Positions 24,128 through 34,405 are shown, numbered from the stretch's first letter. The stretch is 40,949 nt of DNA from Chitinophagales bacterium (GCA_016787295.1 JAEUUX010000185.1:1-40949), one strand, 5' to 3'. Notes: generated by a model from the sequence alone, not told the origin. Translations and numbers: made by a program.

Positions 24128-26566
24128 ATGAAAGTTATGAAATTTGGCGGTACTTCTGTGGCAAATGCCGCTCGTATTACCGCCCTCAAAGATATTGTAT
24201 TAACCGTTTTGGCTCAAGAAAAACAAGTGGTAGTGGTAGTTTCTGCTTTGGGTGGTTTGACCGACCAACTGATTGCTATTGCCAACAAAGCTGTCAATGG
24301 TGACGATGTTTTTCTAAGCGATATGCAACAGGTGCGCCAGCGCCACTACGAAGCCATTCAGCAGTTGTTTGGCGAGGCTATTCCTATACAAGTGGTACAG
24401 TTTTTAGATGAACAAACCCAGCGTTTGGTGCAACTGTTGTCGGGTGTATCGCTCATCAAAGAACTATCGCCGCGCACAATGGACGTGGTGATGGCGTATG
24501 GCGAATCGGTGTCGTCTTATATCATTGCCCACTATCTACGCTTGTTTGTTCCTGACTGCCAGCACCTCAATTCGTTGCAGTGTATCAGAACCAACAGCGA
24601 TTTCGGCAATGCTCAAGTAGATTTTGCAACTACTAATGCGCTCTTGCTCCAAACAGTAGGCGGGTGTGTATTGAGTGTCATGGGTGGCTTCATCGCTACC
24701 GACCAGCAAGGCACCACCACCACTTTGGGGCGCGGTGGCTCAGACTACACCGCTTCTATTGTGGGTGCTGCGCTGGGGGCTAATGAGATACAGATTTGGA
24801 CAGATGTAAACGGTGTGATGACTGCCGACCCGCGCAAAGTCAAAAAAGCCCTTTCGTTGGTGGATATGACCTACGAGGAGGCTTTCGAAATGTCTTATTT
24901 TGGAGCAAAAGTGATTCATCCGCCTACCATTCAGCCTGCTTTGGAGCAAAAAATCCCCCTCCGCATTCTCAACTCCTTAGCGCCTTCACATCCCGGCACC
25001 TTAATTAGTTCTATCACTATTGACACTGTTCATCCTGTAAAGGGCATTTCATCTATGACCCAAATCGCTTTGCTAACCCTGCAAGGTAGTGGCATGAAAG
25101 GCGTTATGGGTATTGCAGGCAGATTATTTTCGGCTTTAGCCAAACAAAAAATTAATATCATTCTCATCACACAAGCCTCTTCGGAGCATTCTATTTCTTT
25201 TGCAGTCAACCTCAAAGATGCCGCCGCCGCACAAAAAACTATTGCTCAAGAGTTTGAAAGTGAAATGAACAGCCACCGCATTGACCCTGTCTTGGTGGAA
25301 ACCGATTTAGCAATTGTGGCTATCATTGGTGCGAATATGCGCAACGCTGTTGGGGTGTCGGGGAGAGCCTTTGGCGCTATGGCACGCAACGGTATCAATA
25401 TTCGCGCTATAGCACAAGGTTCGTCGGAGCTTAATATATCGGTGGTGATAAGCAAGGTTCACGAAACCAAAGCCTTAAATGCACTTCATGAAGCTTTTTT
25501 CTTGGCAGATACCCAAACACTTCACGTTTTTATGGTGGGTGTGGGTTTGATTGGCAAAACATTGCTGCATCAGATGGAACAACATGCGCCTTATTTGTTA
25601 GCAAGACAAGCCACCGAAATCAAAGTGGTGGCGCTATCTAACAGTCGTCAAATGTGTCTCAACGTCGATGGCATTGCTATTGGCGACTGGGAAAACCAAC
25701 TACAAAATGGCACCACCGCCAATACCGAACAGTTGGTCAGACAGATGCTCGAACTCAATCTGCCTAATAGTGTGTTTGTCGATTGTACGGCACATCCTGT
25801 TGCAGTGCCTTTCTACGAAACCATTTTAGCCAATAGTATCGCCATTGTGACACCCAACAAAATTGCTAATTCGGGCAGCCAAGAGCAATATAATCGCTAT
25901 AAAAAATTGTTGCAGCGATTGGGCAAGTTCCGTTATGAAACCAACGTTGGGGCAGGCTTACCTATCATTGGCACGCTCAACAACCTTTTGCAAAGCGGCG
26001 ATGAGATTTTGCGCATAGAGGCTGTTCTGTCTGGTTCTTTGTCGTTTATTTTTAACAACTTTGATGGTACAGTGCCGTTTAGCGACATTGTGCGTCAAGC
26101 CAAAACACTTGGCTATACAGAACCCGACCCGCGCGACGACCTAAGCGGTCTGGACGTGGCGCGTAAGGTATTGATATTGGCACGCGAAACAGGTGTTTCG
26201 TTAGAGCTAAGTGACATTCAGATAGCGAACCCATTGCCTAAAGCGTGTCAAGAAGCGCCAAGCGTTGATGATTTTTTTGTTGCTTTGGATAAAGCCAACG
26301 CTCACTTTGCCGCTTTGTATGATGATGCCCATCGCCAAAACAAGGTTTTGCGGTTTTTGGCAACCATCGAGGGCAACACAACCAAAGTGGGTTTGCGAGC
26401 CATTGATGCAGATAGTCCCTTTGGCGCTTTGTCGGGCAGCGACAATATGGTTGTCTTCACCACCTCGCGCTACAAAGAGCGTCCGTTGGTGGTTAAGGGA
26501 CCAGGAGCAGGTGCCGAAGTGACCGCCGCAGGTGTGTTTGCCGAAATTGTACAGTTATACAACTAA
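24128..26566 (+). CDS. thrA: Bifunctional aspartokinase / homoserine dehydrogenase
   Basis: This 812-residue cytoplasmic fusion catalyses the first and third steps of the aspartate route to threonine and methionine. The kinase (about 1-290) starts MKVMKFGGTSVANAARI and shows GFIATDQQGTTTTLGRGGSD and ADPRKV. Paired ACT domains (about 310-460; NIILITQASSEHSISFAV, NIRAIAQGSSELNISVVI) suggest threonine feedback. The dehydrogenase (about 470-812) has VGVGLIGKTLL, VTPNKIANSG, GAGLPIIGTLNNLLQSGDE and GYTEPDPRDDLSGLDVARK. All parts are intact. It converges with the ilv cluster; hairpins separate them. Confidence 0.96.
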   Translation: MKVMKFGGTSVANAARITALKDIVLTVLAQEKQVVVVVSALGGLTDQLIAIANKAVNGDDVFLSDMQQVRQRHYEAIQQLFGEAIPIQVVQFLDEQTQRLVQLLSGVSLIKELSPRTMDVVMAYGESVSSYIIAHYLRLFVPDCQHLNSLQCIRTNSDFGNAQVDFATTNALLLQTVGGCVLSVMGGFIATDQQGTTTTLGRGGSDYTASIVGAALGANEIQIWTDVNGVMTADPRKVKKALSLVDMTYEEAFEMSYFGAKVIHPPTIQPALEQKIPLRILNSLAPSHPGTLISSITIDTVHPVKGISSMTQIALLTLQGSGMKGVMGIAGRLFSALAKQKINIILITQASSEHSISFAVNLKDAAAAQKTIAQEFESEMNSHRIDPVLVETDLAIVAIIGANMRNAVGVSGRAFGAMARNGINIRAIAQGSSELNISVVISKVHETKALNALHEAFFLADTQTLHVFMVGVGLIGKTLLHQMEQHAPYLLARQATEIKVVALSNSRQMCLNVDGIAIGDWENQLQNGTTANTEQLVRQMLELNLPNSVFVDCTAHPVAVPFYETILANSIAIVTPNKIANSGSQEQYNRYKKLLQRLGKFRYETNVGAGLPIIGTLNNLLQSGDEILRIEAVLSGSLSFIFNNFDGTVPFSDIVRQAKTLGYTEPDPRDDLSGLDVARKVLILARETGVSLELSDIQIANPLPKACQEAPSVDDFFVALDKANAHFAALYDDAHRQNKVLRFLATIEGNTTKVGLRAIDADSPFGALSGSDNMVVFTTSRYKERPLVVKGPGAGAEVTAAGVFAEIVQLYN

Positions 26567-26645
26567 TCCCTTGCACGCTTTCTGCCATCTCACCCAATCA
26601 TTTGGACAAACACAAGTCTTTTTTTGCATATTACAATAAACACCC

Positions 26646-26693
26646 AATACATCTGCCGCTTTGCGAATCTCTTTGTAAAGCGGCAGATGTATT
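26646..26693 (+). terminator. 17-bp perfect stem-loop after thrA
   Basis: AATACATCTGCCGCTTT (26646-26662) pairs with AAAGCGGCAGATGTATT (26677-26693), 79 bp past the thrA stop and followed by ATTATTA. It is a likely terminator. Confidence 0.7.
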
Positions 26694-26824
26694 ATTATTA
26701 GGCATTCCTCCATCATGTAGCAGCAGTTTCTTAGTCTCAACACCCATAGAACATTTTTATCCTCTGTAAAAAACAGCAATAAGCCGAACAAAATCCATCT
26801 GCGGCAACCCAAAATGAATCATAA

Positions 26825-26862
26825 CCAAAGCCCTCTCTAAGTGTAATTAGAGAGGGCTTTGG
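26825..26862. terminator. 16-bp perfect stem-loop before the ilvC 3' end (bidirectional)
   Basis: CCAAAGCCCTCTCTAA (26825-26840) pairs with TTAGAGAGGGCTTTGG (26847-26862) around GTGTAA. It sits 57 bp past the ilvC stop and is well placed to end both converging transcripts. Confidence 0.75.
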
Positions 26863-26918
26863 GGTGAGTGATAAGCACACACCTACCACAGGCGATTTTG
26901 TTTATTCATCTGAACAAG

Positions 26919-27965
26919 TTAATCATTATTGGGACGAAGGCGACGCACCGCTGCGCCTGCTTGCCACAGCTCTGACTCGCGAATTTCGCGCAATTCCTCT
27001 TCCAATTTTTCGCGATAATCTGTCTTGCTACCTTCTGCAATGACGCGCGTTGCTTCTTTACCCGATGCAACATTGTCATACAATTCCTCGAACACAGGTG
27101 TAACAGCCGCCTTGAATTTACCTTTCCAGTCCAATGCACCGCGCTGTGCTGTCACAGAAGTGTTGGCGAACATCCAATCCATGCCATTTTCCGCCACCAA
27201 AGGCATAAGGCTTTGCGTTAGTTCTTCAACAGTCTCGTTAAAAGCCTCCGACGGCGAATGTCCGCGACGGCGCAACAATTCGTATTGTGCCTCGAACACT
27301 CCTGCCAGAGCACCCATCAAAATACCACGTTCGCCTGTAAGGTCTGAATAAACTTCTTTCTTAAAATCAGTTTCGAACAAATAACCCGACCCAATGCCAA
27401 TGCCAATGGCTAAACAACGCTCCATACAACGACCTGTATAGTCCTGATAAATGGCATAGCTTGAGTTAATACCCTGTCCTTTGACAAACAAGCGACGCAA
27501 AGAGGTGCCTGAACCCTTGGGCGCTACCAAAAAAACATCAACATTGGCGGGCGGAACAATGTGCGTTTGTTCCGAAAAGGTTATCCCAAAGCCATGCGAA
27601 AAATACAAGCCCTTGCCTTCGGTAAGTTGCTGCTTGATGGTTTTCCAATTGTCTATCTGTCCTGCATCAGATAAAAGGAACATGATGATAGTACCCTTTT
27701 GAGCGGCTGTTTCGATGTCAAACAGGCTTTCACCTTCCTTCCAGCCGTCTGCCAGCGCCTTTGTCCAGCTTTTGCCACCTTTGCGTTGTCCAACGATAAC
27801 ATTAAAGCCATTGTCACGCAAGTTTTGTGCTTGTCCTGGACCTTGAACGCCATAGCCGATAACCGCAATCGTTTCGTTTTGCAGCACTTGGCGGGCTTTG
27901 TCCAAAGAAAATTCGTCGCGTGTAACCACCTGTTCGGTCACGCTCCCAAAATTAATATGTGCCAT
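26919..27965 (-). CDS. ilvC: Ketol-acid reductoisomerase
   Basis: This 348-residue class I enzyme converts acetolactate/acetohydroxybutyrate to dihydroxy acids with Mg2+ and NAD(P)H for valine, leucine and isoleucine. The Rossmann loop is VIGYGVQGPGQAQNLRDNG, then VIVGQRKGGKSW, the substrate region GLYFSHGFGITFSEQ and VAPKGSGTSLRRLF. The all-helical KARI domain holds SDLTGERGILMGALAGVFEAQ and the metal-binding ETVEELTQ. It is last in ilvB-ilvN-ilvC but 301 bp from ilvN, with a dispersed repeat in between. Confidence 0.95.
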   Translation of the reverse strand: MAHINFGSVTEQVVTRDEFSLDKARQVLQNETIAVIGYGVQGPGQAQNLRDNGFNVIVGQRKGGKSWTKALADGWKEGESLFDIETAAQKGTIIMFLLSDAGQIDNWKTIKQQLTEGKGLYFSHGFGITFSEQTHIVPPANVDVFLVAPKGSGTSLRRLFVKGQGINSSYAIYQDYTGRCMERCLAIGIGIGSGYLFETDFKKEVYSDLTGERGILMGALAGVFEAQYELLRRRGHSPSEAFNETVEELTQSLMPLVAENGMDWMFANTSVTAQRGALDWKGKFKAAVTPVFEELYDNVASGKEATRVIAEGSKTDYREKLEEELREIRESELWQAGAAVRRLRPNND

Positions 27966-28266
27966 ATCAAAGATAAAAATAAAGATTACAAAAAAAGAAA
28001 AAAAGCAAGCTATGCTGCTGCTACAATGAGCAACAATAGGGATAGCAATTGGTCAATAGACCTTGCAATGTCTCAAAAGCGTATTATTTTTTTGGGCGTT
28101 TCCCTTGCGGGTCGGGCTTTGCGGGGCTTCGCTGCCGCTACGGTGCAAGCACCAGCCTGCGGCTGCCCCTCCAATCCCTAACGCGCTTCGCCACTCGAAC
28201 AAATGCCCTTTGGTGTGGGAACAACAACGCGCCCAACACCCACACAACCACAACAATAATACCGAT
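27966..28266. other. 301-bp ilvN-ilvC spacer carrying a dispersed repeat
   Basis: Apart from repeat copy 3 (28094-28197), I see no gene or clear promoter. The spacer is long for an operon of this kind. Confidence 0.7.
28094..28197 (+). repeat. GC-rich dispersed repeat, copy 3
   Basis: It begins GGGCGTTTCCCTTGCGGGTC and ends CCCTAACGCGCTTCGCCACT. The middle shares GGTGCAAGCACCAGCCTGCG with copy 1 but not copy 2. It lies within the ilv cluster, oriented against the genes. Confidence 0.85.
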
Positions 28267-28848
28267 TTACAGCAACTGTTCGTGACGGCTTTGTTGGTGC
28301 ATTTCCTTGAGATAGTGCGTGAGGGTTTGCAACGGTTTGGTGATAGCCACACGCCCCGACCGCACAAACTCCAACATACCAAAAGGATACAGTTGCTCGA
28401 ACAACTGCTGTGTTTCGGACTTATAACCGGTCTTTTCGATAATCATATAGTCGGCATTAAAAGTCAAAATGCGGGCATGATGGTCACGCACTATCCGTTC
28501 GAGGTCGGTGTTGGGTGGTATATTGTGCGTCGACACCTTGTAGAGTGCTATCTCTTGTTGTACAATTTCGTGGTCTTCGTGTACAAATGCCTTTAGCACT
28601 TCTACCTGTCTTTCTATTTGTTCTACCACTTTGCGAGCCTCTTGCAAAGGAATATTGACCACAATCGTAAAGCGATGCACGCCTTTGACCTCGCTTTCGG
28701 ACACTGTAATGCTCTCAATGTTGATTTTGCGGCGCGTAAAGATAAGCGCGATGCGGGTAAGCAAGCCCACGTGGTTCTCTGTAAAAACCGATATAGTAAG
28801 GTCGGGCAATTGCTCGTTCATTTGCCCATTCGGGTGGTAATTATTCAT
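28267..28848 (-). CDS. ilvN: Acetolactate synthase small (regulatory) subunit
   Basis: This 193-residue regulatory partner of IlvB confers valine sensitivity. The N-terminal ACT domain shows LTISVFTENHVGLLTRIALI, RRKINIESITVSESEVKG and RFTIVVNI. The C-terminal half has VEVLKAFVHEDHEIVQQEIA and DLERIVRDHHARILTFNADY, ending LTHYLKEMHQQ. The start is set at the ATG at 28848; ATG 28821 (MNEQLPDL) is equally possible. Further upstream the frame is open but reads as the ilvB-ilvN spacer (172 bp). The gene symbol ilvH would be equally valid. Confidence 0.93.
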   Translation of the reverse strand: MNNYHPNGQMNEQLPDLTISVFTENHVGLLTRIALIFTRRKINIESITVSESEVKGVHRFTIVVNIPLQEARKVVEQIERQVEVLKAFVHEDHEIVQQEIALYKVSTHNIPPNTDLERIVRDHHARILTFNADYMIIEKTGYKSETQQLFEQLYPFGMLEFVRSGRVAITKPLQTLTHYLKEMHQQSRHEQLL

Positions 28849-29020
28849 TGGGATAGATGGTTTTGGTGTATATTCAATAAGAAGAAAACCGCTGTTTGCC
28901 CACATAAGCACCACAGCAATTCTAAGTGTTGTGTTTGGAAAGAACAATATGCAGGTTTTTGTCCCACAATAGCCGATATTGCAGGTATTGGTAGGCATAT
29001 TTATACCAAGTATGCGCCTT

Positions 29021-30754
29021 TTACTGCAAACGTATTTCGCCGACACCTGCGCCTGTTGGCACCATTGGGAACACGTTCTCCTCCATTTCTACTACCACCT
29101 CCAATAGAAAAGCACCATTGTGGTCGAGCATTTCTTGGAGGGCATTTTGCAGGTCGTCAACGTCGGCTACTTGTCGACTTTTGATGCCAAACGCTTGTGC
29201 CAATAGGTGGAAATTAGGATTTTGCATCTCGGTTTGTGAATAGCGTTTCTCAAAAAACATTTCCTGCCATTGGCGCACCATACCCAAGAAAGAATTATTG
29301 AGCAACAATATCTTAACGCCGATTTGGGTCTGCATGATAGTTCCCAGCTCCTGAATGGTCATCTGCAAGCCTCCATCTCCCACCACTACTATCACTTCGC
29401 GCTCGGGACAGGCTAATTTTGCACCCATAGCAGCGGGCAAACCAAAGCCCATGGTGCCTAATCCGCCCGATGTTATCATGCTGTTGTGTTCGGTGAAGCG
29501 ATAATAACGGCTCGCAGCCATCTGATGCTGCCCCACATCGGTCACAATAAGGGCTTTACCGTTGGTGAGTTCGGACAGTTCGTTGATGACCCGCGCCATT
29601 TTAGGTTTGACGTGGTGAAGTGCCAAATCTTTGTTGATGACTATCTCTTGTTCCTGTTGGGCAACTAACTTAAACTCGTTGACCCAAGCCGTGTGCTGGC
29701 GTGGCTGCACAAGGTCGTGTAGCAATAGCAAGGCTTCTTTCGCATCGGCATGGATAGGCACTTCGGTGGGGATTATTTTGTTCAGTTCGGCAGCATCTAT
29801 GTCGATATGGATAACCCGCGCTTGGCGGGCATATTTTTGCACATTACCCGTCACACGGTCGTCGAAGCGCATGCCAACAGCCACCAAAACATCGCATTCG
29901 TTCGTCTTGATATTGGGCGCATAGTTGCCGTGCATACCCAAATAACCGACGTACAGCGGATGGTGCTGCGGAAAGGCGGACAATCCCAAGAGCGTTGAGG
30001 CGACAGGAATACCCGTTTTTTCGGCGAAGGCAATCAGTGCTTCCTCCGCATGTGACAAAGTAACGCCTTGTCCTACCAACAAATAAGGTTTGCGTGCTTG
30101 GTTGATGAGGGAGGCTGCCTTGAGCAAAGCGGCGTTGTCGGGAGTGGGTAGCGGCTGATAGCTGCGCAGCGAGCGGCAGGGTTCATACTGAAACTCCAGC
30201 GTACCGAACTGCGCGTCTTTGGTTATATCTACCAAGACGGGACCAGGTCTGCCCGAACGCGCGATATAGAAGGCTTTGGCAATGGCAAGGGGTATATCTG
30301 CGGCGCGTGTTACTTGGAAGTTCCATTTGGTGACGGGCATCGAAATGCCAATCACATCGGTTTCCTGAAAAGCATCGGTACCCAAAAGCGTGGAGGCGAC
30401 TTGTCCTGTAATGCACACAACGGGCGTGGAGTCCATCAAGGCATCGACGATACCTGTAATCAAGTTCGTAGCACCAGGACCCGATGTGGCAAGGGCTACC
30501 CCAACTTGGTGGGAGGCACGGGCATAGCCTTGTGCTGCATGGATAGCGCCTTGTTCGTGGCGCACCAATACGTGGTGAATCTGGTCGCTATATTGATACA
30601 AAGCATCATACACGGGCATAATAGCCCCACCAGGATAGCCAAATATGGTGCTTACGCCCTCTGCCAGCAACGAAAGCACAACGGCTTCGGCACCCGTCAC
30701 GGTCGGCAGAGGCTGGGGTAGCGACGTGGGTGTCGCTGTTTGGTGTTGGTTCAT
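29021..30754 (-). CDS. ilvB: Acetolactate synthase large (catalytic) subunit
   Basis: This 577-residue ThDP enzyme makes acetolactate or acetohydroxybutyrate. [20 protein letters not shown] and [14 protein letters not shown] open the PYR domain; the catalytic Glu is in [34 protein letters not shown], the FAD-region [14 protein letters not shown], and the ThDP motif [17 protein letters not shown] with [16 protein letters not shown] follow. The start is the ATG at 30754 ([10 protein letters not shown]). It heads ilvB-ilvN-ilvC; ilvD, ilvA and leu genes, often in such clusters, are not within the window. Confidence 0.96.
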   Translation of the reverse strand: MNQHQTATPTSLPQPLPTVTGAEAVVLSLLAEGVSTIFGYPGGAIMPVYDALYQYSDQIHHVLVRHEQGAIHAAQGYARASHQVGVALATSGPGATNLITGIVDALMDSTPVVCITGQVASTLLGTDAFQETDVIGISMPVTKWNFQVTRAADIPLAIAKAFYIARSGRPGPVLVDITKDAQFGTLEFQYEPCRSLRSYQPLPTPDNAALLKAASLINQARKPYLLVGQGVTLSHAEEALIAFAEKTGIPVASTLLGLSAFPQHHPLYVGYLGMHGNYAPNIKTNECDVLVAVGMRFDDRVTGNVQKYARQARVIHIDIDAAELNKIIPTEVPIHADAKEALLLLHDLVQPRQHTAWVNEFKLVAQQEQEIVINKDLALHHVKPKMARVINELSELTNGKALIVTDVGQHQMAASRYYRFTEHNSMITSGGLGTMGFGLPAAMGAKLACPEREVIVVVGDGGLQMTIQELGTIMQTQIGVKILLLNNSFLGMVRQWQEMFFEKRYSQTEMQNPNFHLLAQAFGIKSRQVADVDDLQNALQEMLDHNGAFLLEVVVEMEENVFPMVPTGAGVGEIRLQ

Positions 30755-30928
30755 CGGAGATTCTTTTTGTGGTGATATATTGTTCGTGTGGGGATAATCG
30801 GACGAAAAAGGGGGTAGCAACTGCACTATCTAAGGGCATACAATTGGTGCTTTGTGGCGCGGTGTGGGGAGCAATGGGGCGATGGTGTGGCAGTAACTTA
30901 TTTTGTAGCGTTACAAAGGGCGGTATGC

Positions 30929-32809
30929 CTATCCAAATGTTTCGCCTATGCCTTTCAAATGTTCAACCAAACTATTATTACTGGTATATTCTTGTGTCAT
31001 AACCAGCAACTCAGCTTCTGCTTTCACTAAATTGCGGTCGTTAGCAGGCAAAATTTCTTTGAATATTGCTATTGCTTTTTGCAGATAAAAAACAGCCTGT
31101 GGAATATCCTTAGATTCTTTGTTGTAAGAGGCTAAATTATTGTAACACATGCCCAATATAAAGTATCGTGGTTCTAAAGACTTTTCTTCAATATCAATAG
31201 CTTTTTGCAGGAGGGCTTTAGCTTGTTTGTATGCCCCCGCGTCTTGCATCACGGTGGATAAATTGCCATAACTAAGCACCAACTGAGGGTGTTTAGTACC
31301 TAAGTTTTTTTCTAAAATATCAATGGCTACTTGCATATGGGTTTGGGCGGCTTCCAATTTGCCCATACTGCGTAGTACTATACCTAAATTGACATAACTT
31401 TGTGACAATTCCATGTAATTACCTCCTCCCCTTTTTTCTTCAAGGGCAATTACGCGCTCCAAAATACTTTTAGCTTCTTGGTTTTCATTTAAACCATGCA
31501 ATGTCATGGCTAAATTGATATAGATATTAGCCGAATTGGGATGTTCTATCCCAAAATGTTTTTCTTGGATAGCCACTGCTTTTTGCAATAGTATTTTAGA
31601 CTGTTTATAGTCGAGTATATCATGTAGGGCTATTGCCAAACGGGTATAATGGGCGGGTAAAGATGGGTGTTTGTTACCCAACTGTTTCTCTTTGAGGGTC
31701 ACCACTTTTTGCAGCATGGCTATAGCTTGTTTACTGTCGCCTAATTCTTGGAATACTACCGCTAAATTGCTATAGTTTTCGGAGAATATAGCGTACTGGC
31801 TACCCAACTGTTTTTCTTGGATAGCCACCGTTTTTTGCAACAAGGCTTTAGTCTCCAATAGTTTCCCCATCTCGCGCAGGATTATTGCTAAACCCGAATA
31901 TGCTAAAGCTGTTGAAAGGTGGTTGCTGCCATAATGTTTTTCATTGATAGCAACCGCTTTTTGCAATAACTCACTGGCAGATTTATAGTTACATAAATCG
32001 CGCAACACGGAGCCTAAGCGCGCATAGTTTCCTGCCAAGATTGGGTCTTCATTGTCATAATGTTTTTCGTTGATAGCAATAGCTTTTTGCAATAAATCTC
32101 GGGCGGCTTCAGGTTCGTTAATGCGTTGCAAAACTAAGGCATAATCTGCATAATTTTCTGCCAAAGTAGGGTGTTCTATGCCCAAATTTTGTTCATTAAT
32201 GGCAATAACTTTTTCATAAAACGCTTTAGACGTTTCATATTCCTGCAATTCGAGGGATACAGCCGCTAAATTGGTATAATTTTCTATCAAGATAGGGTCG
32301 TCGCTGCCCAAATGTTGTTCATCAATAAGAATAGCTTGTTCAAAAAGCTCTTTGGCTTCTTTATATTCGCGCAATTCTAGCAATACCAAACCCAAATGCG
32401 TATAATTTTCTGCCAAGATGGGGTCGTTGCTATTCAAATGTTGTTGATTGATGATGATAGCCTTCCGAAAAGCTTGTTTAGCATGTTTATTATCGCCCAA
32501 ATTTTGCAAGGTTAAACCCAAATCGGTATAATTTTCGGCTAAAGCAGGGTGTGCTTTACCCAAGTGTTTTTCTTGGATAGCTATTGCTTTTTGCAAAAAG
32601 TTCCTTGCTTCGGTATATGTTTCCAAATCGTTTAGCACAGCAGCTAAATGGGCATAATTTTGAGCCAATGTGAGATGGTTTTTGCCCAACTGCCGTTCGT
32701 TGATAGCAATTGCTTTTTCAAAATGGGCTTTAGCTGCTTTGTAGTCAGTTGCTTCTTGTGCCGCTCTGCCCAAATCGGCGTAATGTTCTGCCGAATGAAG
32801 GTCTTCCAT
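30929..32809 (-). CDS. TPR-only protein C (kinesin-light-chain-like repeats)
   Basis: This 626-residue protein is almost entirely about 14 TPRs of 42 residues, such as YKAAKAHFEKAIAINERQLG and LAENYTDLGLTLQNLGDNKH. The consensus (A-x-E-x-L-x-KAIAI-x-E-K-H-x-G-x-x-HP) is that of TPR_12 proteins. It has no signal peptide, NTPase or effector domain. The start MEDLHSAEHYADLG matches the starts of the two paralogues upstream (MEDFHSAEDY, MEDFISAEDY), so ATG 32809 is used; the 49 codons before it are intergenic sequence also found upstream of paralogue B. It is the most diverged and longest of the three. The role is unknown; context suggests a sensor or scaffold. Confidence 0.85.
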   Translation of the reverse strand: MEDLHSAEHYADLGRAAQEATDYKAAKAHFEKAIAINERQLGKNHLTLAQNYAHLAAVLNDLETYTEARNFLQKAIAIQEKHLGKAHPALAENYTDLGLTLQNLGDNKHAKQAFRKAIIINQQHLNSNDPILAENYTHLGLVLLELREYKEAKELFEQAILIDEQHLGSDDPILIENYTNLAAVSLELQEYETSKAFYEKVIAINEQNLGIEHPTLAENYADYALVLQRINEPEAARDLLQKAIAINEKHYDNEDPILAGNYARLGSVLRDLCNYKSASELLQKAVAINEKHYGSNHLSTALAYSGLAIILREMGKLLETKALLQKTVAIQEKQLGSQYAIFSENYSNLAVVFQELGDSKQAIAMLQKVVTLKEKQLGNKHPSLPAHYTRLAIALHDILDYKQSKILLQKAVAIQEKHFGIEHPNSANIYINLAMTLHGLNENQEAKSILERVIALEEKRGGGNYMELSQSYVNLGIVLRSMGKLEAAQTHMQVAIDILEKNLGTKHPQLVLSYGNLSTVMQDAGAYKQAKALLQKAIDIEEKSLEPRYFILGMCYNNLASYNKESKDIPQAVFYLQKAIAIFKEILPANDRNLVKAEAELLVMTQEYTSNNSLVEHLKGIGETFG

Positions 32810-32976
32810 GTTTAAATACTGTTGATGAACGGGAATGGTTGCGGGCTGATAGCTGGTTTTGGGGTGAAGTTGGGAGTTGTTGTGCAATAATGGGCTAAAT
32901 AGTGTGCTATTATAGCGGTTTTGTTGGGTTGGTGGCTTTGGGGGTTTGAGGAGCAAGGAGGGAGTGTAGTGCTTTG
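32810..32976. repeat. Duplicated intergenic segment, copy 1
   Basis: This stretch between TPR genes C and B matches 34238-34404, sharing TTGATGAACGGGAAT, GCAATAATGGGCTAAATAGT, GCTATTATAGCGGTTTTGTT and TTTGGGGGTTTGAGGA. It shows that whole gene-plus-spacer units were duplicated. Confidence 0.85.
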
Positions 32977-32977
32977 G

Positions 32978-34237
32978 CTATTTCTTTGAACGGGATAGGA
33001 ACGAAACTTTTTGCAAATACGCCTTAGCTTCGTCGGATTTGCCCATTGATTCTAGTACTTCGGCTAATACGGTATAGATTCCGGTCAAAGCTTCGTTATC
33101 TTTTTCAAAATCTGCTTCTTTAATAGCTGCGGCTTTCATCAAAAAGCTGTAGGCTTCGTCGTGTTTGTCCGACACCTCTAATAGGCTAGCCAATTTAAAA
33201 TAAGAGACAGCCAAATCAGACTCGTCATCGTCGGAATGTTCTTCTTCTATGGCAATGGCTTTTCGCAAAAAGACTTGGGCTTGGTCATAGTTAGTCAAGT
33301 CGATGAATACAGCGGCTAAATTGCCATAAGAGGTAGCCAAAGTAGGGTGGTCGGTGCCAAAATGCGCTTCTTCTATGGCAATGGTTCGGAGTAATAGGCT
33401 TTTCGCTTTGTCAAGTTCGCCTAAGTTTTGCAATATGGTGGCTAAATTACTATAGTTAGTAGCCAAATCTGGGTGGTCGAGACCCAAACTTTCCTCTTCT
33501 ATGGCAATAACTCTTTGCAAAATGTCGCGGGCTTCCTTGTCTTCGCCTAAGTCACCTAATATAGTAGCCAAATTAGCATAGTTGTTAAGGACAGTAGGGT
33601 GATCGTCTTCAAAATACGCTTCATTGATGGCAATGGCTTTTTCGATGAGGGTTTTGGCTTGTTTATGGTTGCCTATATCGGATAGCACCATAGCCAAATT
33701 TTCATAGTTGGTAGCCACTTTAGGGTCGTCGGTGCCAAAATGTTTTTCATTGATGGCGATGGCTTTCTTCAAGAGGCTTTGGGCTTTTTTATAGTCCCCC
33801 AAATTTTGTAATACAAGTGCTAAACTGTTATAACTTGTAGCTAAATTGGGATAGTCTTTGCCAAAATGTTTTTCTTCTATGGCAATAGTGGTCTCCAAGA
33901 GGCGCTTGGCTTCGTCATAATCGCCCAAATCATGTAAGGCTAAGGCTAAATTGCCATACAAATCGGCAAAAGTGGGGTGTCCTTTAGAAAAATGCTTTCC
34001 ATTGATGGCAATAGCGCGCTCCAAAAGGCTTTGGGCTTCTTCGGCATCACCCAAACCCAGCAAGGCTGTGGCTAAATTGGAGTAGTCAATTGGCAAAAGG
34101 CTGCTATCTTTGCCAAGCTCTTGTATATTCATAGCAAGGGCTTGCTCAAAATAGGTCTTGGCGGCTTCATAGTCACCCTCTTCTTGTGCTTCGATACCTA
34201 ATTCGGTATAATCTTCTGCTGAATGAAAGTCTTCCAT
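32978..34237 (-). CDS. TPR-only protein B
   Basis: This 419-residue protein consists of about nine 42-residue TPRs (KTYFEQALAMNIQELGKDSS; AKSLLLRTIAIEEAHFGTDH; NLATILQNLGELDKA). It is the same length as paralogue A and colinear with it throughout. The start MEDFHSAEDYTELG is at ATG 34237. It is acidic overall, cytoplasmic by lack of a signal, and without catalytic domains. Its neighbours suggest a TPR partner in the NLR/TIR module, possibly a decoy, sensor or scaffold; this is inference. Confidence 0.85.
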   Translation of the reverse strand: MEDFHSAEDYTELGIEAQEEGDYEAAKTYFEQALAMNIQELGKDSSLLPIDYSNLATALLGLGDAEEAQSLLERAIAINGKHFSKGHPTFADLYGNLALALHDLGDYDEAKRLLETTIAIEEKHFGKDYPNLATSYNSLALVLQNLGDYKKAQSLLKKAIAINEKHFGTDDPKVATNYENLAMVLSDIGNHKQAKTLIEKAIAINEAYFEDDHPTVLNNYANLATILGDLGEDKEARDILQRVIAIEEESLGLDHPDLATNYSNLATILQNLGELDKAKSLLLRTIAIEEAHFGTDHPTLATSYGNLAAVFIDLTNYDQAQVFLRKAIAIEEEHSDDDESDLAVSYFKLASLLEVSDKHDEAYSFLMKAAAIKEADFEKDNEALTGIYTVLAEVLESMGKSDEAKAYLQKVSFLSRSKK

Positions 34238-34404
34238 GTTTAAAAATTATTGATGAACGGGAATTAGTGGGAGTTGGGGGGTGTTTTTGGAGCGGAGTTG
34301 GGGCTTGTTGTGCAATAATGGGCTAAATAGTGTGCTATTATAGCGGTTTTGTTGGGTTGATGGCTTTGGGGGTTTGAGGAACAAGGAGGGTGCATGGTGC
34401 TTTG
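34238..34404. repeat. Duplicated intergenic segment, copy 2
   Basis: It matches 32810-32976. Its right half (GCTATTATAGCGGTTTTGTT onward) is also recognisable, more diverged, downstream of the NLR gene at about 36771-36860, so the 3' flanks of TPR gene A and the NLR share ancestry. Confidence 0.85.
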
Positions 34405-34405
34405 C

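Larger units (their letters stand above)
26567..26918. other. 352-bp convergent gap with two strong stem-loops
   Basis: This stretch lies between the 3' ends of thrA and ilvC. It contains two long perfect stem-loops listed separately and no credible gene. Confidence 0.8.
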
